The position numbers and the translations under genes were made by a program. This document shows positions 1 through 7,073 of a stretch of DNA of 64,000 nt, in pieces. Position 1 is the stretch's first letter, and each line of letters begins with the position of its first letter. The notes beneath the pieces are model-generated. The model was not told the DNA's origin, made no database searches, and saw only the letters and a list, made by a program, of their open reading frames with translations. Where the stretch lies: contig NZ_CP156795.1 of assembly GCF_039862785.1 (NCBI RefSeq), positions 2,356,001 through 2,420,000 of the forward strand, read 5' to 3'. The DNA comes from Acinetobacter sp. ANC 7912 (GTDB lineage Bacteria > Pseudomonadota > Gammaproteobacteria > Pseudomonadales > Moraxellaceae).

Positions 1-347
1 GTAACCGTCAGAACTATAATGACAACTGGCTGATCTTTGGTGAACGCCAGCGTGAACATGACTTCTTCTTCCATGAGCCCCTAGAAGCTTGGCTGAATAT
101 GGGTACTTTGAAACGTCTTGATTTGGCGTTCTCACGTGATCAGGCTGAAAAAGTCTATGTACATCATAAGCTGCGTGAAGCTGCAGATGAACTAAAAGCC
201 TGGCTTGACAAAGGTGCCGTGATTTATGTCTGTGGTAGTCTGAATGGCATGGCTAGCGATGTCGATCAGGCCCTGATTGAAATTCTTGGTGAAACAACTG
301 TCGATCAGTTACGTCATGAGGGTCGTTATCGTCGCGACGTATATTAA
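1..347 (+). CDS. Flavoprotein (diflavin-type) reductase, C-terminal part
   Basis: The reading frame enters from the left edge and ends with TAA; only about 114 C-terminal residues are present. The 'NWLIFGERQREHDFFF' stretch, the 'VYVCGS' style nucleotide-binding strand (here VIYVCGSLNGMASDV) and the terminal 'EGRYRRDVY' are typical of the FAD/NAD(P)H reductase domain of CysJ-like sulfite reductase flavoproteins and related diflavin reductases. These pass electrons from NADPH through FAD to FMN or a haem partner. The N-terminal flavodoxin or membrane part lies outside the window, so the exact family member cannot be named. A strong terminator follows directly. Confidence 0.75.
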   Translation, partial: NRQNYNDNWLIFGERQREHDFFFHEPLEAWLNMGTLKRLDLAFSRDQAEKVYVHHKLREAADELKAWLDKGAVIYVCGSLNGMASDVDQALIEILGETTVDQLRHEGRYRRDVY

Positions 348-361
348 TTTATTCAATGCAT

Positions 362-394
362 TAAAAACCGGGCCAAGTTGCCCGGTTTTTTTTC
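362..394 (+). terminator. Rho-independent terminator of the reductase gene
   Basis: A short GC stem (CGGGC, loop CAAGTT, GCCCG) is flanked by A's on the left and followed by a run of eight T's, 15 bases after the upstream stop codon. Confidence 0.85.
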
Positions 395-436
395 TTGTCT
401 ATTCTTCCGAAATATCTACAATCAACCTAAATAAAA

Positions 437-1234
437 ATGACAGAATGCTCCATGCCAGGTTTTTATAAGCGTCTGATTAGCACCCTTACTGGACTATTAC
501 TGATTGCCGATAGCATGTGGCTGCTGGCACATGACAAGATTCATCTGGGCATTTTACTGCCACTTGTGATCGGGATTATGCTGATCTTGTATGCCCTATT
601 CTTTTATCATTTTCAACAATGGCAACAAAAAACCAGATTTCGCAGTAATTTATGGAAACTCATGTGGGCTGGATTTTTAACATGGGTCGCTAGTGTTGTA
701 ATTTTCTTTGGTTTTATTGCCAGCAATATCAATAGCGACAATATCCAACAGCCCACTAAAGCCATTCTGGTCCTAGGTAGTGGTATCGAAAATGGCAAGC
801 CCTCACCGATCTTACAAAAACGTCTGGATGCTGCAGCTCATTATGCACAACACCATCCAAAACCATTGATCATTATGACTGGTGGTTTAGGTTTTCAGGA
901 AAAATATACTGAAGCTGAAGTGATGCAGGCTTATTTCAAGAAAACGTATCCTACAATTTACAATCCAATTGCATTGGAAGCTCAAAGTACTAGTACCGAA
1001 CTGAATCTACGAAAATCCAAAATGATTCTAGATCAGCATCAAATCCAGCTCAGTGATCCAATTGCGATTGTGACCAGTGATTTCCATAGCATCCGGGCTC
1101 GGGCCATTGCCCAGCATCAAGGCTATAGCAATGTCATTAATATCAGTGCAGAAACTCCACTGTATATCCGCTATAACGCCTGGCTACGTGAATATTTTGC
1201 CTTTCTCAGCGGTTGGCTATTGAATGAATATTAA
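437..1234 (+). CDS. YdcF/SanA/ElyC-type DUF218 membrane protein
   Basis: The protein has 265 residues. The first ~100 form three hydrophobic segments (about residues 12-30, 37-56, 74-95), followed by a DUF218 domain. Visible family signatures are 'ILVLGSGIENGKPSP' with 'RLDAAA', then 'IIMTGG' and a Ser/Thr-Glu motif ('STSTELNL'), and 'IVTSDFHSIRA'. Family members such as E. coli ElyC and SanA act in envelope and peptidoglycan-precursor homeostasis; the substrate is not known here. Neither ATG437 nor ATG452 (MPGFYKR) has a convincing Shine-Dalgarno sequence, so the first five residues are uncertain. It converges with the DUF2750 gene, with only 17 bases between stops. Confidence 0.85.
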   Translation: MTECSMPGFYKRLISTLTGLLLIADSMWLLAHDKIHLGILLPLVIGIMLILYALFFYHFQQWQQKTRFRSNLWKLMWAGFLTWVASVVIFFGFIASNINSDNIQQPTKAILVLGSGIENGKPSPILQKRLDAAAHYAQHHPKPLIIMTGGLGFQEKYTEAEVMQAYFKKTYPTIYNPIALEAQSTSTELNLRKSKMILDQHQIQLSDPIAIVTSDFHSIRARAIAQHQGYSNVINISAETPLYIRYNAWLREYFAFLSGWLLNEY

Positions 1235-1251
1235 TTTTCCAAATCAATTAA

Positions 1252-1719
1252 TTAATGAATACGGATATGGCGCGGTAATGGAATCTCGCCAGTTCTAAAT
1301 AATTCCGGCTTCTGCACATAAATCTGATACAGATAATTTTTGATATCCAGCAGCATTTTCTCTGGCGCTACCAGAATATTCTGCCCTTCTGGGGTCAGAT
1401 CTAAGGATAAAATGGTACTTTCTTCACGTAAGAAAGGAATGACTTTTTCAATAAAGTCCTTAAAGCTGATTTCCTGAACTTCATAATTGGCCCAGTTATC
1501 TTTAATGACCAGTTTGGCTAGCCCCTTACTTTGCCAAGTAGCAAATGCTTTTTGACCAGTCGGCGTTGCACACAGTGCCCAGCCATCCTGATACAAGGCA
1601 TAAATGCCGCCCTGTGCCACAATGGCTTCAATAAATTGTTTATAGGCTTGTGAAGGATCGTAAGGGGTATTTTGAGTTTTAGTGGCTGCCTTGCGCTGAT
1701 ATGGATTTCTCATAGCCAT
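1252..1719 (-). CDS. DUF2750 family protein
   Basis: A soluble protein of 155 residues with no signal peptide or membrane segment. The core 'FIEAIVAQGGIYALYQDGWALCATPTGQ' region (cited in part) followed by 'LPFWP'-like features resembles DUF2750 proteins of unknown function. ATG1719 and ATG1713 are both possible starts (MAMRNPYQ or MRNPYQ). It lies directly downstream of the tRNA array on the same strand with no convincing terminator between, so it may receive read-through transcription. An AT-rich -10-like box sits at about 1735-1740. The family call rests on recognition of the central motif and is moderate. Confidence 0.65.
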   Translation of the reverse strand: MAMRNPYQRKAATKTQNTPYDPSQAYKQFIEAIVAQGGIYALYQDGWALCATPTGQKAFATWQSKGLAKLVIKDNWANYEVQEISFKDFIEKVIPFLREESTILSLDLTPEGQNILVAPEKMLLDIKNYLYQIYVQKPELFRTGEIPLPRHIRIH

Positions 1720-1786
1720 GAAATCTTATAAATTATTATAATCTATGAATTCTATGAAAAAAGGCGTTTAAAGGCAAGAAGGAATA

Positions 1787-1862
1787 TGGTGGGCGCTGAC
1801 GGGATCGAACCGCCGACATTCTGCTTGTAAGGCAGACGCTCTACCAACTGAGCTAAGCGCCC
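1787..1862 (-). tRNA. tRNA-Val(TAC)
   Basis: A 76-nt cloverleaf on the minus strand, starting GGGCGCTTAGCTCAG and ending in encoded CCA. The anticodon loop CTTACAA gives anticodon TAC. It is the last of eight tRNAs in the array. Confidence 0.97.
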
Positions 1863-1948
1863 TGAGGAATAAAACAACACTGTTGTTTTTATGACGCAAG
1901 AAAGAAACTTGCTTTGAAGACACATTTTCCACATCAGGGAATGAAAAA

Positions 1949-2025
1949 TGGCGCAGCGGACGGGACTCGAACCCGCGACCCCCGGCGTGACAGGCCGGTA
2001 TTCTAACCAACTGAACTACCGCTGC
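1949..2025 (-). tRNA. tRNA-Asp(GTC)
   Basis: A 77-nt cloverleaf on the minus strand, starting GCAGCGGTAGTTCAG, with anticodon loop CTGTCAC (GTC) and encoded CCA. The acceptor stem GCAGCGG pairs with CCGCTGC. Confidence 0.97.
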
Positions 2026-2048
2026 ATCGCGTATATCTTGAGAAGATA

Positions 2049-2124
2049 TGGTGGGCGCTGACGGGATCGAACCGCCGACATTCTGCTTGTAAGGCAGACG
2101 CTCTACCAACTGAGCTAAGCGCCC
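2049..2124 (-). tRNA. tRNA-Val(TAC)
   Basis: A copy identical to the tRNA-Val at 1787-1862, with anticodon TAC and encoded CCA. Confidence 0.97.
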
Positions 2125-2155
2125 TTAAAGGGTCAAACTGTTTTGATTCTTAGGA

Positions 2156-2232
2156 TGGCGCAGCGGACGGGACTCGAACCCGCGACCCCCGGCGTGACAG
2201 GCCGGTATTCTAACCAACTGAACTACCGCTGC
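2156..2232 (-). tRNA. tRNA-Asp(GTC)
   Basis: A copy identical to the tRNA-Asp at 1949-2025, with anticodon GTC and encoded CCA. Confidence 0.97.
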
Positions 2233-2245
2233 ATCACAAAAAATC

Positions 2246-2321
2246 TGGTGGGCGCTGACGGGATCGAACCGCCGACATTCTGCTTGTAAGGCAGACGCTC
2301 TACCAACTGAGCTAAGCGCCC
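2246..2321 (-). tRNA. tRNA-Val(TAC)
   Basis: Third identical tRNA-Val copy, anticodon TAC, encoded CCA. Confidence 0.97.
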
Positions 2322-2342
2322 TCAAAAGGTCTATCATGTAAA

Positions 2343-2419
2343 TGGCGCAGCGGACGGGACTCGAACCCGCGACCCCCGGCGTGACAGGCCGGTATTCTAA
2401 CCAACTGAACTACCGCTGC
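2343..2419 (-). tRNA. tRNA-Asp(GTC)
   Basis: Third identical tRNA-Asp copy, anticodon GTC, encoded CCA. It follows another tRNA-Asp, which breaks the strict Val/Asp alternation. Confidence 0.97.
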
Positions 2420-2468
2420 ACTTACACAATGTCGCTATTGTGGCAAACGATGGATCGAGAACTTTAAG

Positions 2469-2545
2469 TGGCGCAGCGGACGGGACTCGAACCCGCGACC
2501 CCCGGCGTGACAGGCCGGTATTCTAACCAACTGAACTACCGCTGC
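2469..2545 (-). tRNA. tRNA-Asp(GTC)
   Basis: Fourth identical tRNA-Asp copy, anticodon GTC, encoded CCA. Confidence 0.97.
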
Positions 2546-2575
2546 ACTGAAAGTGTCTCAACTTTGAAAGAAGTT

Positions 2576-2651
2576 TGGTGGGCGCTGACGGGATCGAACC
2601 GCCGACATTCTGCTTGTAAGGCAGACGCTCTACCAACTGAGCTAAGCGCCC
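2576..2651 (-). tRNA. tRNA-Val(TAC)
   Basis: Fourth identical tRNA-Val copy and the promoter-proximal gene of the array, anticodon TAC, encoded CCA. Confidence 0.97.
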
Positions 2652-2683
2652 TTTCAAATCGACTTCATCGCTTGATGAGGTGC

Positions 2684-2711
2684 ATTATAGAGAATCTTCT
2701 CAGCGTGTCAA
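2684..2711 (-). promoter_or_regulatory. Consensus sigma-70 promoter of the tRNA array
   Basis: Read on the minus strand, this is a perfect TTGACA (2706-2711) and a perfect TATAAT (2684-2689) separated by 16 bases, about 30 bases upstream of the first tRNA. It is the strongest promoter seen in the window and would drive all eight tRNAs. The bases after the -10 are GCACCTCATC, not an obviously GC-rich stringent discriminator. Confidence 0.9.
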
Positions 2712-3151
2712 ACGCTTTTCCAAATGTTTTCCACTTTTTAAGTGCGAGTGATTAAAAAATAGGTGGATCACCCAAAAAAACAACACTTTTTGTTTATTTT
2801 TTAGGTTCATACCGAAAATTTTAAAATCTCGACATATAGCTGCAGTATTTCAGATCGTTTAGATCGCACAGGGATTAATCCAGCTGATCTTCGAGCGACC
2901 ATTTCGCCGAAATAGTATACAAAGCTTTGCCAACGGGCACGTTGTGATCATGTAAAAAATCATTTACGAAAGATATGTATGGAGGGAATTGCTGTATTTT
3001 CTTCAATACTTATCGAACACTTCGCATTTTTTGAAGATCAATTGCAGAAGGTGTAATTGTTCCTTCCCCGATTGAAACGTGAATAATGCAATAAAAAGCC
3101 CCCTCACCTGTTCATGATAAAGTGGCTTTGAAGCATAGAATATAGGAATGA
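2712..3151. other. Gene-poor intergenic region
   Basis: About 440 bases between the tRNA promoter and the L,D-peptidase gene. I see no convincing coding region or RNA gene. It is AT-rich near 2750-2830, and its right end holds the putative terminator at 3093-3130. Confidence 0.6.
3093..3130 (-). terminator. Possible terminator of the YkuD gene
   Basis: On the minus strand AAAGCCAC and GTG..GGGCTTTTT can pair around a ~14-base loop, and a T run follows. The long, imperfect stem makes this tentative. Confidence 0.45.
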
Positions 3152-3658
3152 TTATTTTGCTAAAGGCTGTTCCGAAATATAGACCAGTGCATTTTCATCC
3201 ACCAGTTCAAACAGCTCAACCAGGTCTATATTCCGCATGCGAATACAGCCGTGTGACTCCGGAATCCCCATCGGCTCAGTATCTGGCGTACCATGGATAT
3301 AGATGTAACGTTTGTAGGTGTCGCAGCCTTCACCACAGTTAAAACCTTCCTCCAGACCACTCAGCCATAAAATCCGGGTCAGAATCCAATCCCGGTTAGG
3401 AAACTGTTGAGCCAGTTCTTCCGAATAGACTTCGCCTGTCGCCTGACGTGCGATAAAAACACTATTTAATGGCGTATCTGCACCAATCTTTTCTGCAACC
3501 TTATGCCAACCACGCGGGGTCTTGCCGCTATTTTCCTGCTCGCCTATACCATTTTTACCAGTCGAAACCGGATAAGATTTACCGAAGCGAGGTAAATAAA
3601 GTTGTTGCGCAGCCAGATCAACCAGAATATCCGCTTGTTCCAGATTCCATTGTGACAT
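3152..3658 (-). CDS. YkuD-family L,D-peptidase/transpeptidase without signal peptide (ElsL-like)
   Basis: A 168-residue protein spanning one YkuD domain. It carries the family's catalytic motif 'HG..SHGCIRM' near the C-terminus, with the nucleophilic Cys in SHGCIRM and an upstream His in 'IYIHGTPDTE'. There is no signal peptide or membrane helix, so the protein is probably cytoplasmic. Periplasmic L,D-transpeptidases are exported. A cytoplasmic YkuD enzyme, ElsL, is known in Acinetobacter baumannii as an L,D-carboxypeptidase of peptidoglycan recycling, and length and topology fit that role, so I infer it; LdtJ-type transpeptidase remains possible. ATG3658 is preferred over TTG3661. It begins three bases after the stop of the DUF454 gene, so the two are probably one transcript. 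Confidence 0.85.
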   Translation of the reverse strand: MSQWNLEQADILVDLAAQQLYLPRFGKSYPVSTGKNGIGEQENSGKTPRGWHKVAEKIGADTPLNSVFIARQATGEVYSEELAQQFPNRDWILTRILWLSGLEEGFNCGEGCDTYKRYIYIHGTPDTEPMGIPESHGCIRMRNIDLVELFELVDENALVYISEQPLAK

Positions 3659-3661
3659 CAA

Positions 3662-4060
3662 TTATTCCCTTTCAGATGGTACGTGTTGCTGCTCAGTGCC
3701 TATGACAGGTTCCGGACGACACCACAACCAGATCGCCACGATTAGCATGGTGACATCGGTAAAAATCTTGACCGCTAATGGCGCAGTGGTAAACAGCATG
3801 ATGATGCTACTAATAAACATCATGATACTGGCAATCCATTTGGCTTTACGCGGTACCGTACCATTGGCACGCCAGTCTCTTAAAGTCGGACCGTATTTGG
3901 GATGATTCAGCAGCCAGGCATCCATTTGTGGCCAGCCTTTAGACGCTGCCCAGGCGGCGAGAATCAGGAAAACTGTTGTTGGCATGCCAGGCAAAACCGC
4001 ACCTATAAAGCCCAGGATCACAAAAATGACCACCAGACTTCGCCAAAACAAGATTTTCAT
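3662..4060 (-). CDS. DUF454 (YbaN-like) inner-membrane protein
   Basis: A 132-residue membrane protein with hydrophobic segments at about residues 5-35 and 75-112. The family signature 'LGFIGAVLPGMPTTVFLILAAW' region (paraphrased from residues 16-38) and 'HPKYGPTLRDW' after the first hairpin are typical of DUF454/YbaN. The family's function is unknown. It is translated just ahead of the YkuD gene, with stop and next start nearly touching. Confidence 0.88.
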   Translation of the reverse strand: MKILFWRSLVVIFVILGFIGAVLPGMPTTVFLILAAWAASKGWPQMDAWLLNHPKYGPTLRDWRANGTVPRKAKWIASIMMFISSIIMLFTTAPLAVKIFTDVTMLIVAIWLWCRPEPVIGTEQQHVPSERE

Positions 4061-4148
4061 ACCACAACCCTAGCCACAGAATTAGGGTAGTATAAAGTGT
4101 TTTCTACACTTATCCGTTATATTTCTGCATATTTACTTGGGACATTTC

Positions 4149-4997
4149 ATGCCAGCATCCGGCCAAAAACAGGATTTCTTTGAACCATGGCAACAGTATC
4201 AGCATCCACTGGTACGCCAGCTGGCCTTTGCAGTAGGTAGTCCGAACATTCTGTGTAAAATCCCTGCAGACCTGGACCTTAAGCATCATTTTGACCTGCA
4301 TGATGATCAGGTCTGGCAGCAACATTTGCAGAATTACCATCCTCGACTGCTGCAATTGGACCAAAACCCACAAAAGCTTGAGAATTTTGTCGGCCAACTG
4401 AAAAGCACCCGCCTGGGACTACGTTTTGAGATGCTAATTTGGTTCTGGCTACTGGATGATGCTTACCATCCTTATACTTTGCTCGGTCACAGCATCCAGA
4501 AAATTGATGGTCCACGAACGTTAGGAGAACTGGATTTCCTGTTACTCAACCAGAGCACCCATCAAGTTGAGCACTGGGAGATTGCCCTGAAATATTATCT
4601 GGCTGAAGCTGATTTTAGTCTGCCACATTGGTATGGCCTTAATCGTAGTGACACCTTGTATCGCAAACTTAATCATTTTACCCAGCAACAGTTCCAGTTT
4701 CAGGAAGCGGCGGGCTATTCGATTGATCAACGTTACTGCATATTAAAAGGTCAATTATATTTACCGACTCAATACCATGCACCTCTTCCTGACTGGGTGA
4801 ATCTGGGACGGCGTTTGGGCAGTTGGGGTTACCAGATTCCACCGAAAGAAAAAGGCTTCTATCGCCTGCAACGGCATGAATGGATCTATCCGAATCAGAA
4901 CGTGAACGGTGATTATCCACATTGGTGGACTAATGGCTTATATAAATCGGCTCTTAATGGCGAGTTCTATATGTTTCGGGTTCCGGTACTGATTTAA
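4149..4997 (+). CDS. DUF1853 family protein
   Basis: A soluble protein of 282 residues. It shows the DUF1853 pattern: an N-terminal 'HPLVRQLAFAVGSP', a middle 'LGELDFLL' followed by 'HWEIALKYYL' (a nuclease-like E-x-K arrangement), and a C-terminal 'WIYP' and 'FMFRVP'-like ending (here YMFRVPVLI). No function is established. The HWE.ALKYY element is reminiscent of PD-(D/E)xK folds, but that is only inference. The start is ATG4149; an upstream TTG4137 has no Shine-Dalgarno support. Confidence 0.8.
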   Translation: MPASGQKQDFFEPWQQYQHPLVRQLAFAVGSPNILCKIPADLDLKHHFDLHDDQVWQQHLQNYHPRLLQLDQNPQKLENFVGQLKSTRLGLRFEMLIWFWLLDDAYHPYTLLGHSIQKIDGPRTLGELDFLLLNQSTHQVEHWEIALKYYLAEADFSLPHWYGLNRSDTLYRKLNHFTQQQFQFQEAAGYSIDQRYCILKGQLYLPTQYHAPLPDWVNLGRRLGSWGYQIPPKEKGFYRLQRHEWIYPNQNVNGDYPHWWTNGLYKSALNGEFYMFRVPVLI

Positions 4998-5133
4998 TGA
5001 TTACGGAAAAATTTGATAACTAATACATTAATTTACTTAAGCACTATCAAAACCACATATTTTTTCAACGGTATATTTTTTAATCTAAGTCCCACATCAT
5101 AATAATTTTATTATTGATAATACGGAGATGATG

Positions 5134-5283
5134 ATGAAAACAATTCTAGTAACTTCTTTGGCATTGGCATTTGTACTGACCGGCTGTAATACCGTAAAAG
5201 GTGTTGGTAAAGACGTATCTAAAGCTGGTGAAGCAGTGACCGGTACAGCAGAAAAAACCTCTGACGAAATCCGCCGCAACTAA
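5134..5283 (+). CDS. Entericidin-like small lipoprotein
   Basis: A 49-residue gene, short enough to be missed by length filters. The protein starts MKTILVTSLALAFVLTGC: a lipoprotein signal peptide with lipobox LTGC. A short amphipathic part 'NTVKGVGKDVSKAGEAVTG' follows and the protein ends DEIRRN. This matches the EcnA/EcnB entericidin family of membrane lipoproteins (toxin/antidote lipoproteins in enterics, often only one copy elsewhere). Three ATG codons run in tandem (5128, 5131, 5134); GGAG at 5124-5127 is best spaced for the third. A strong terminator follows, so it is monocistronic. Confidence 0.85.
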   Translation: MKTILVTSLALAFVLTGCNTVKGVGKDVSKAGEAVTGTAEKTSDEIRRN

Positions 5284-5298
5284 TTCAGCATTTTGCAT

Positions 5299-5328
5299 AA
5301 AAAACCCTGCACTTATCAGGGTTTTTTT
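5299..5328 (+). terminator. Rho-independent terminator of the entericidin gene
   Basis: Stem AACCCTG/CAGGGTT with a short ACTTAT-containing loop and seven T's, 15 bases after the stop. The A-rich left arm could also let it work in reverse. Confidence 0.85.
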
Positions 5329-5391
5329 ATGCCTAAGATTCACAAGTTACCGCATCTTCGCCTATCATAGGGCCCACAATATTCCCGATTG

Positions 5392-6543
5392 ATGAATGAA
5401 TCTCATATGACTTCTTCCGCAACTCTCGATTTAAGCCTGCAACTGCTCCGCCAGCCTTCCGTTACTCCAGTCGATCATGATTGCCAGAACATCATGGCAG
5501 AACGCCTGAAAAAAGTGGGCTTCAACATCGAAAACATGCGTTTTGAAGATGTCGACAATATCTGGGCACGTAAAGGTACTGAAGGCCCAGTATTCTGCTT
5601 TGCCGGCCATACTGACGTCGTGCCAACCGGTAATCTGGATGCCTGGAATTCAGACCCATTTGCCCCTGAAATTCGTGATGGCAAACTCTATGGCCGTGGC
5701 AGCGCGGATATGAAAACCGCACTGGCAGCGATGGTAGTTGCAACTGAACGCTTTGTCGAAAAATGCCCAAACCACAAAGGTTCGATTGCTTATCTGATCA
5801 CCTCGGATGAAGAAGGTCCATCGATTAATGGTACTGTAAAAGTCATCGAGACTTTAGAAGCGCGTAATGAGAAAATTACCTGGTGTCTGGTCGGTGAACC
5901 ATCCAGTACCAACAAGCTAGGTGATGTGGTTAAAAATGGCCGTCGTGGCTCGCTGAATGCAAACCTCACAGTAAAAGGCAAACAAGGCCATGTGGCTTAC
6001 CCTCACCTTGCCGTAAATCCAATTCATGTTGCCTCTAAAGCTATTGCTGAGCTATGTGACACAGTTTGGGATAATGGTAATGAATACTTCCCTGCGACCT
6101 CTTTCCAGATTTCCAATATCAATGCCGGTACTGGTGCTACTAACGTGGTACCAGGTACGATGAATTTACTGTGTAATTGGCGTTATTCTACTGAAGTAAC
6201 AGCTGAAGAACTTAAAGCACGTACCTTAGAAATTTTAGATCGTCACGGTCTGGATTATGAAATCAACTGGACTCTGTCTGGCCTGCCATTCCTGACCCCA
6301 GTGGGCGAACTGGTGAATGCTGCTAGAAATGCGATCCGTGATGTCACCGGCACTGAAACTGAGCTATCCACTTCGGGGGGTACTTCAGATGGCCGCTTTA
6401 TTGCCCCTACAGGTGCACAGGTACTGGAACTCGGTGTCCTTAATGCCACCATCCACCAGATCAATGAACATGTCGATATTGCCGATCTGGAGCCATTGGC
6501 TGAGATTTATGAAAAAATTCTGATTAACCTGTTGGCAAACTGA
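5392..6543 (+). CDS. dapE: Succinyl-diaminopimelate desuccinylase DapE
   Basis: A 383-residue M20-family zinc amidohydrolase. It hydrolyses N-succinyl-L,L-diaminopimelate to L,L-diaminopimelate and succinate in lysine and peptidoglycan synthesis. Visible metal-site motifs are '[11 protein letters not shown]' (His and Asp ligands), 'GRGSADMK' (bridging Asp), '[12 protein letters not shown]' (catalytic Glu pair), 'GEPSSTN', and the C-terminal '[13 protein letters not shown]' and 'NATIHQINE'. Length is normal for DapE. ATG5392 or ATG5407 ([10 protein letters not shown]) may be the start; neither has a clear Shine-Dalgarno. It is cytoplasmic, stands alone, and ends at a bidirectional terminator facing the chpC-like gene. 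Confidence 0.96.
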   Translation: MNESHMTSSATLDLSLQLLRQPSVTPVDHDCQNIMAERLKKVGFNIENMRFEDVDNIWARKGTEGPVFCFAGHTDVVPTGNLDAWNSDPFAPEIRDGKLYGRGSADMKTALAAMVVATERFVEKCPNHKGSIAYLITSDEEGPSINGTVKVIETLEARNEKITWCLVGEPSSTNKLGDVVKNGRRGSLNANLTVKGKQGHVAYPHLAVNPIHVASKAIAELCDTVWDNGNEYFPATSFQISNINAGTGATNVVPGTMNLLCNWRYSTEVTAEELKARTLEILDRHGLDYEINWTLSGLPFLTPVGELVNAARNAIRDVTGTETELSTSGGTSDGRFIAPTGAQVLELGVLNATIHQINEHVDIADLEPLAEIYEKILINLLAN

Positions 6544-6563
6544 TTCAAACTTATTTAAGCAAA

Positions 6564-6596
6564 ATAAAAAAAGGAACTCCATCGAGTTCCTTTTTT
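6564..6596. terminator. Bidirectional terminator between dapE and the chp operon
   Basis: A perfect stem GGAACTC / GAGTTCC with CATC loop, A7-rich left arm and six T's on the right. It can stop transcription from dapE (+) and from the chp operon (-). Confidence 0.88.
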
Positions 6597-6611
6597 ACGT
6601 CTGGAAAATAC

Positions 6612-7070
6612 TTATTGACTGATAGCTGACTGGATATGTGCCATATTTGGAATATGAAAACGCTGCTCCCCCATACGTACATACTGGAAAATCGCAGGAT
6701 CAGTGACTTCCTGATCATCATCGACGATTTCTGAAATACGTAAACGAATGGTCTTCGGCATTTCATTGCACATCAGGGCAAAACGCTGGCTGACTTCATC
6801 GCCTTCAATTACCAAGGCTACACCACTGTTACGGCTTGGATCATTTACAGCATATACCGGCAGCTTGGCTTCATGCCAATCCACCGTTTTTACCTGCGTG
6901 CTACTGTCCAATGCAGACAGAACAATATTCTGTGGCAACAGCATCGGATCTTTGCCGTAACAGTCAATAATATAGGCATCGATAAACCCCGTAGAAACTG
7001 TAATCAGGTGTTGCAGTTCCTGCTGACTGATCTTGTCTGCCGCGACGCTACTTAAAGTGTTTTGACTCAT
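6612..7070 (-). CDS. CheW-like protein at end of the Pil-Chp operon (ChpC-like)
   Basis: A 152-residue protein whose start lies 3 bases after the chpA stop, so it is the last gene of the pilG-chpA transcript. Weak CheW-type features are visible: 'LPQNIVLSAL' near residue 45, 'VDWHEAKLPVYAV' near 65, and 'ALVIEGDEVSQRFALMCNEMP' region near 85-105. This resembles the accessory CheW-like ChpC of Pseudomonas chp clusters, which links receptor input to the kinase. Sequence identity to ChpC cannot be judged by eye, so the ChpC assignment rests on position plus fold. It is cytoplasmic. Confidence 0.7.
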   Translation of the reverse strand: MSQNTLSSVAADKISQQELQHLITVSTGFIDAYIIDCYGKDPMLLPQNIVLSALDSSTQVKTVDWHEAKLPVYAVNDPSRNSGVALVIEGDEVSQRFALMCNEMPKTIRLRISEIVDDDQEVTDPAIFQYVRMGEQRFHIPNMAHIQSAISQ

Positions 7071-7073
7071 GCA

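Noticed and set aside
1752..2755. Several ORFs of 60-113 residues across the tRNA region with 'LSSVGRASALQAECRRFDPVSAH'-like translations (shortened)
   Set aside because: They are translations of the tRNA genes themselves and recur because the tRNAs are identical copies.
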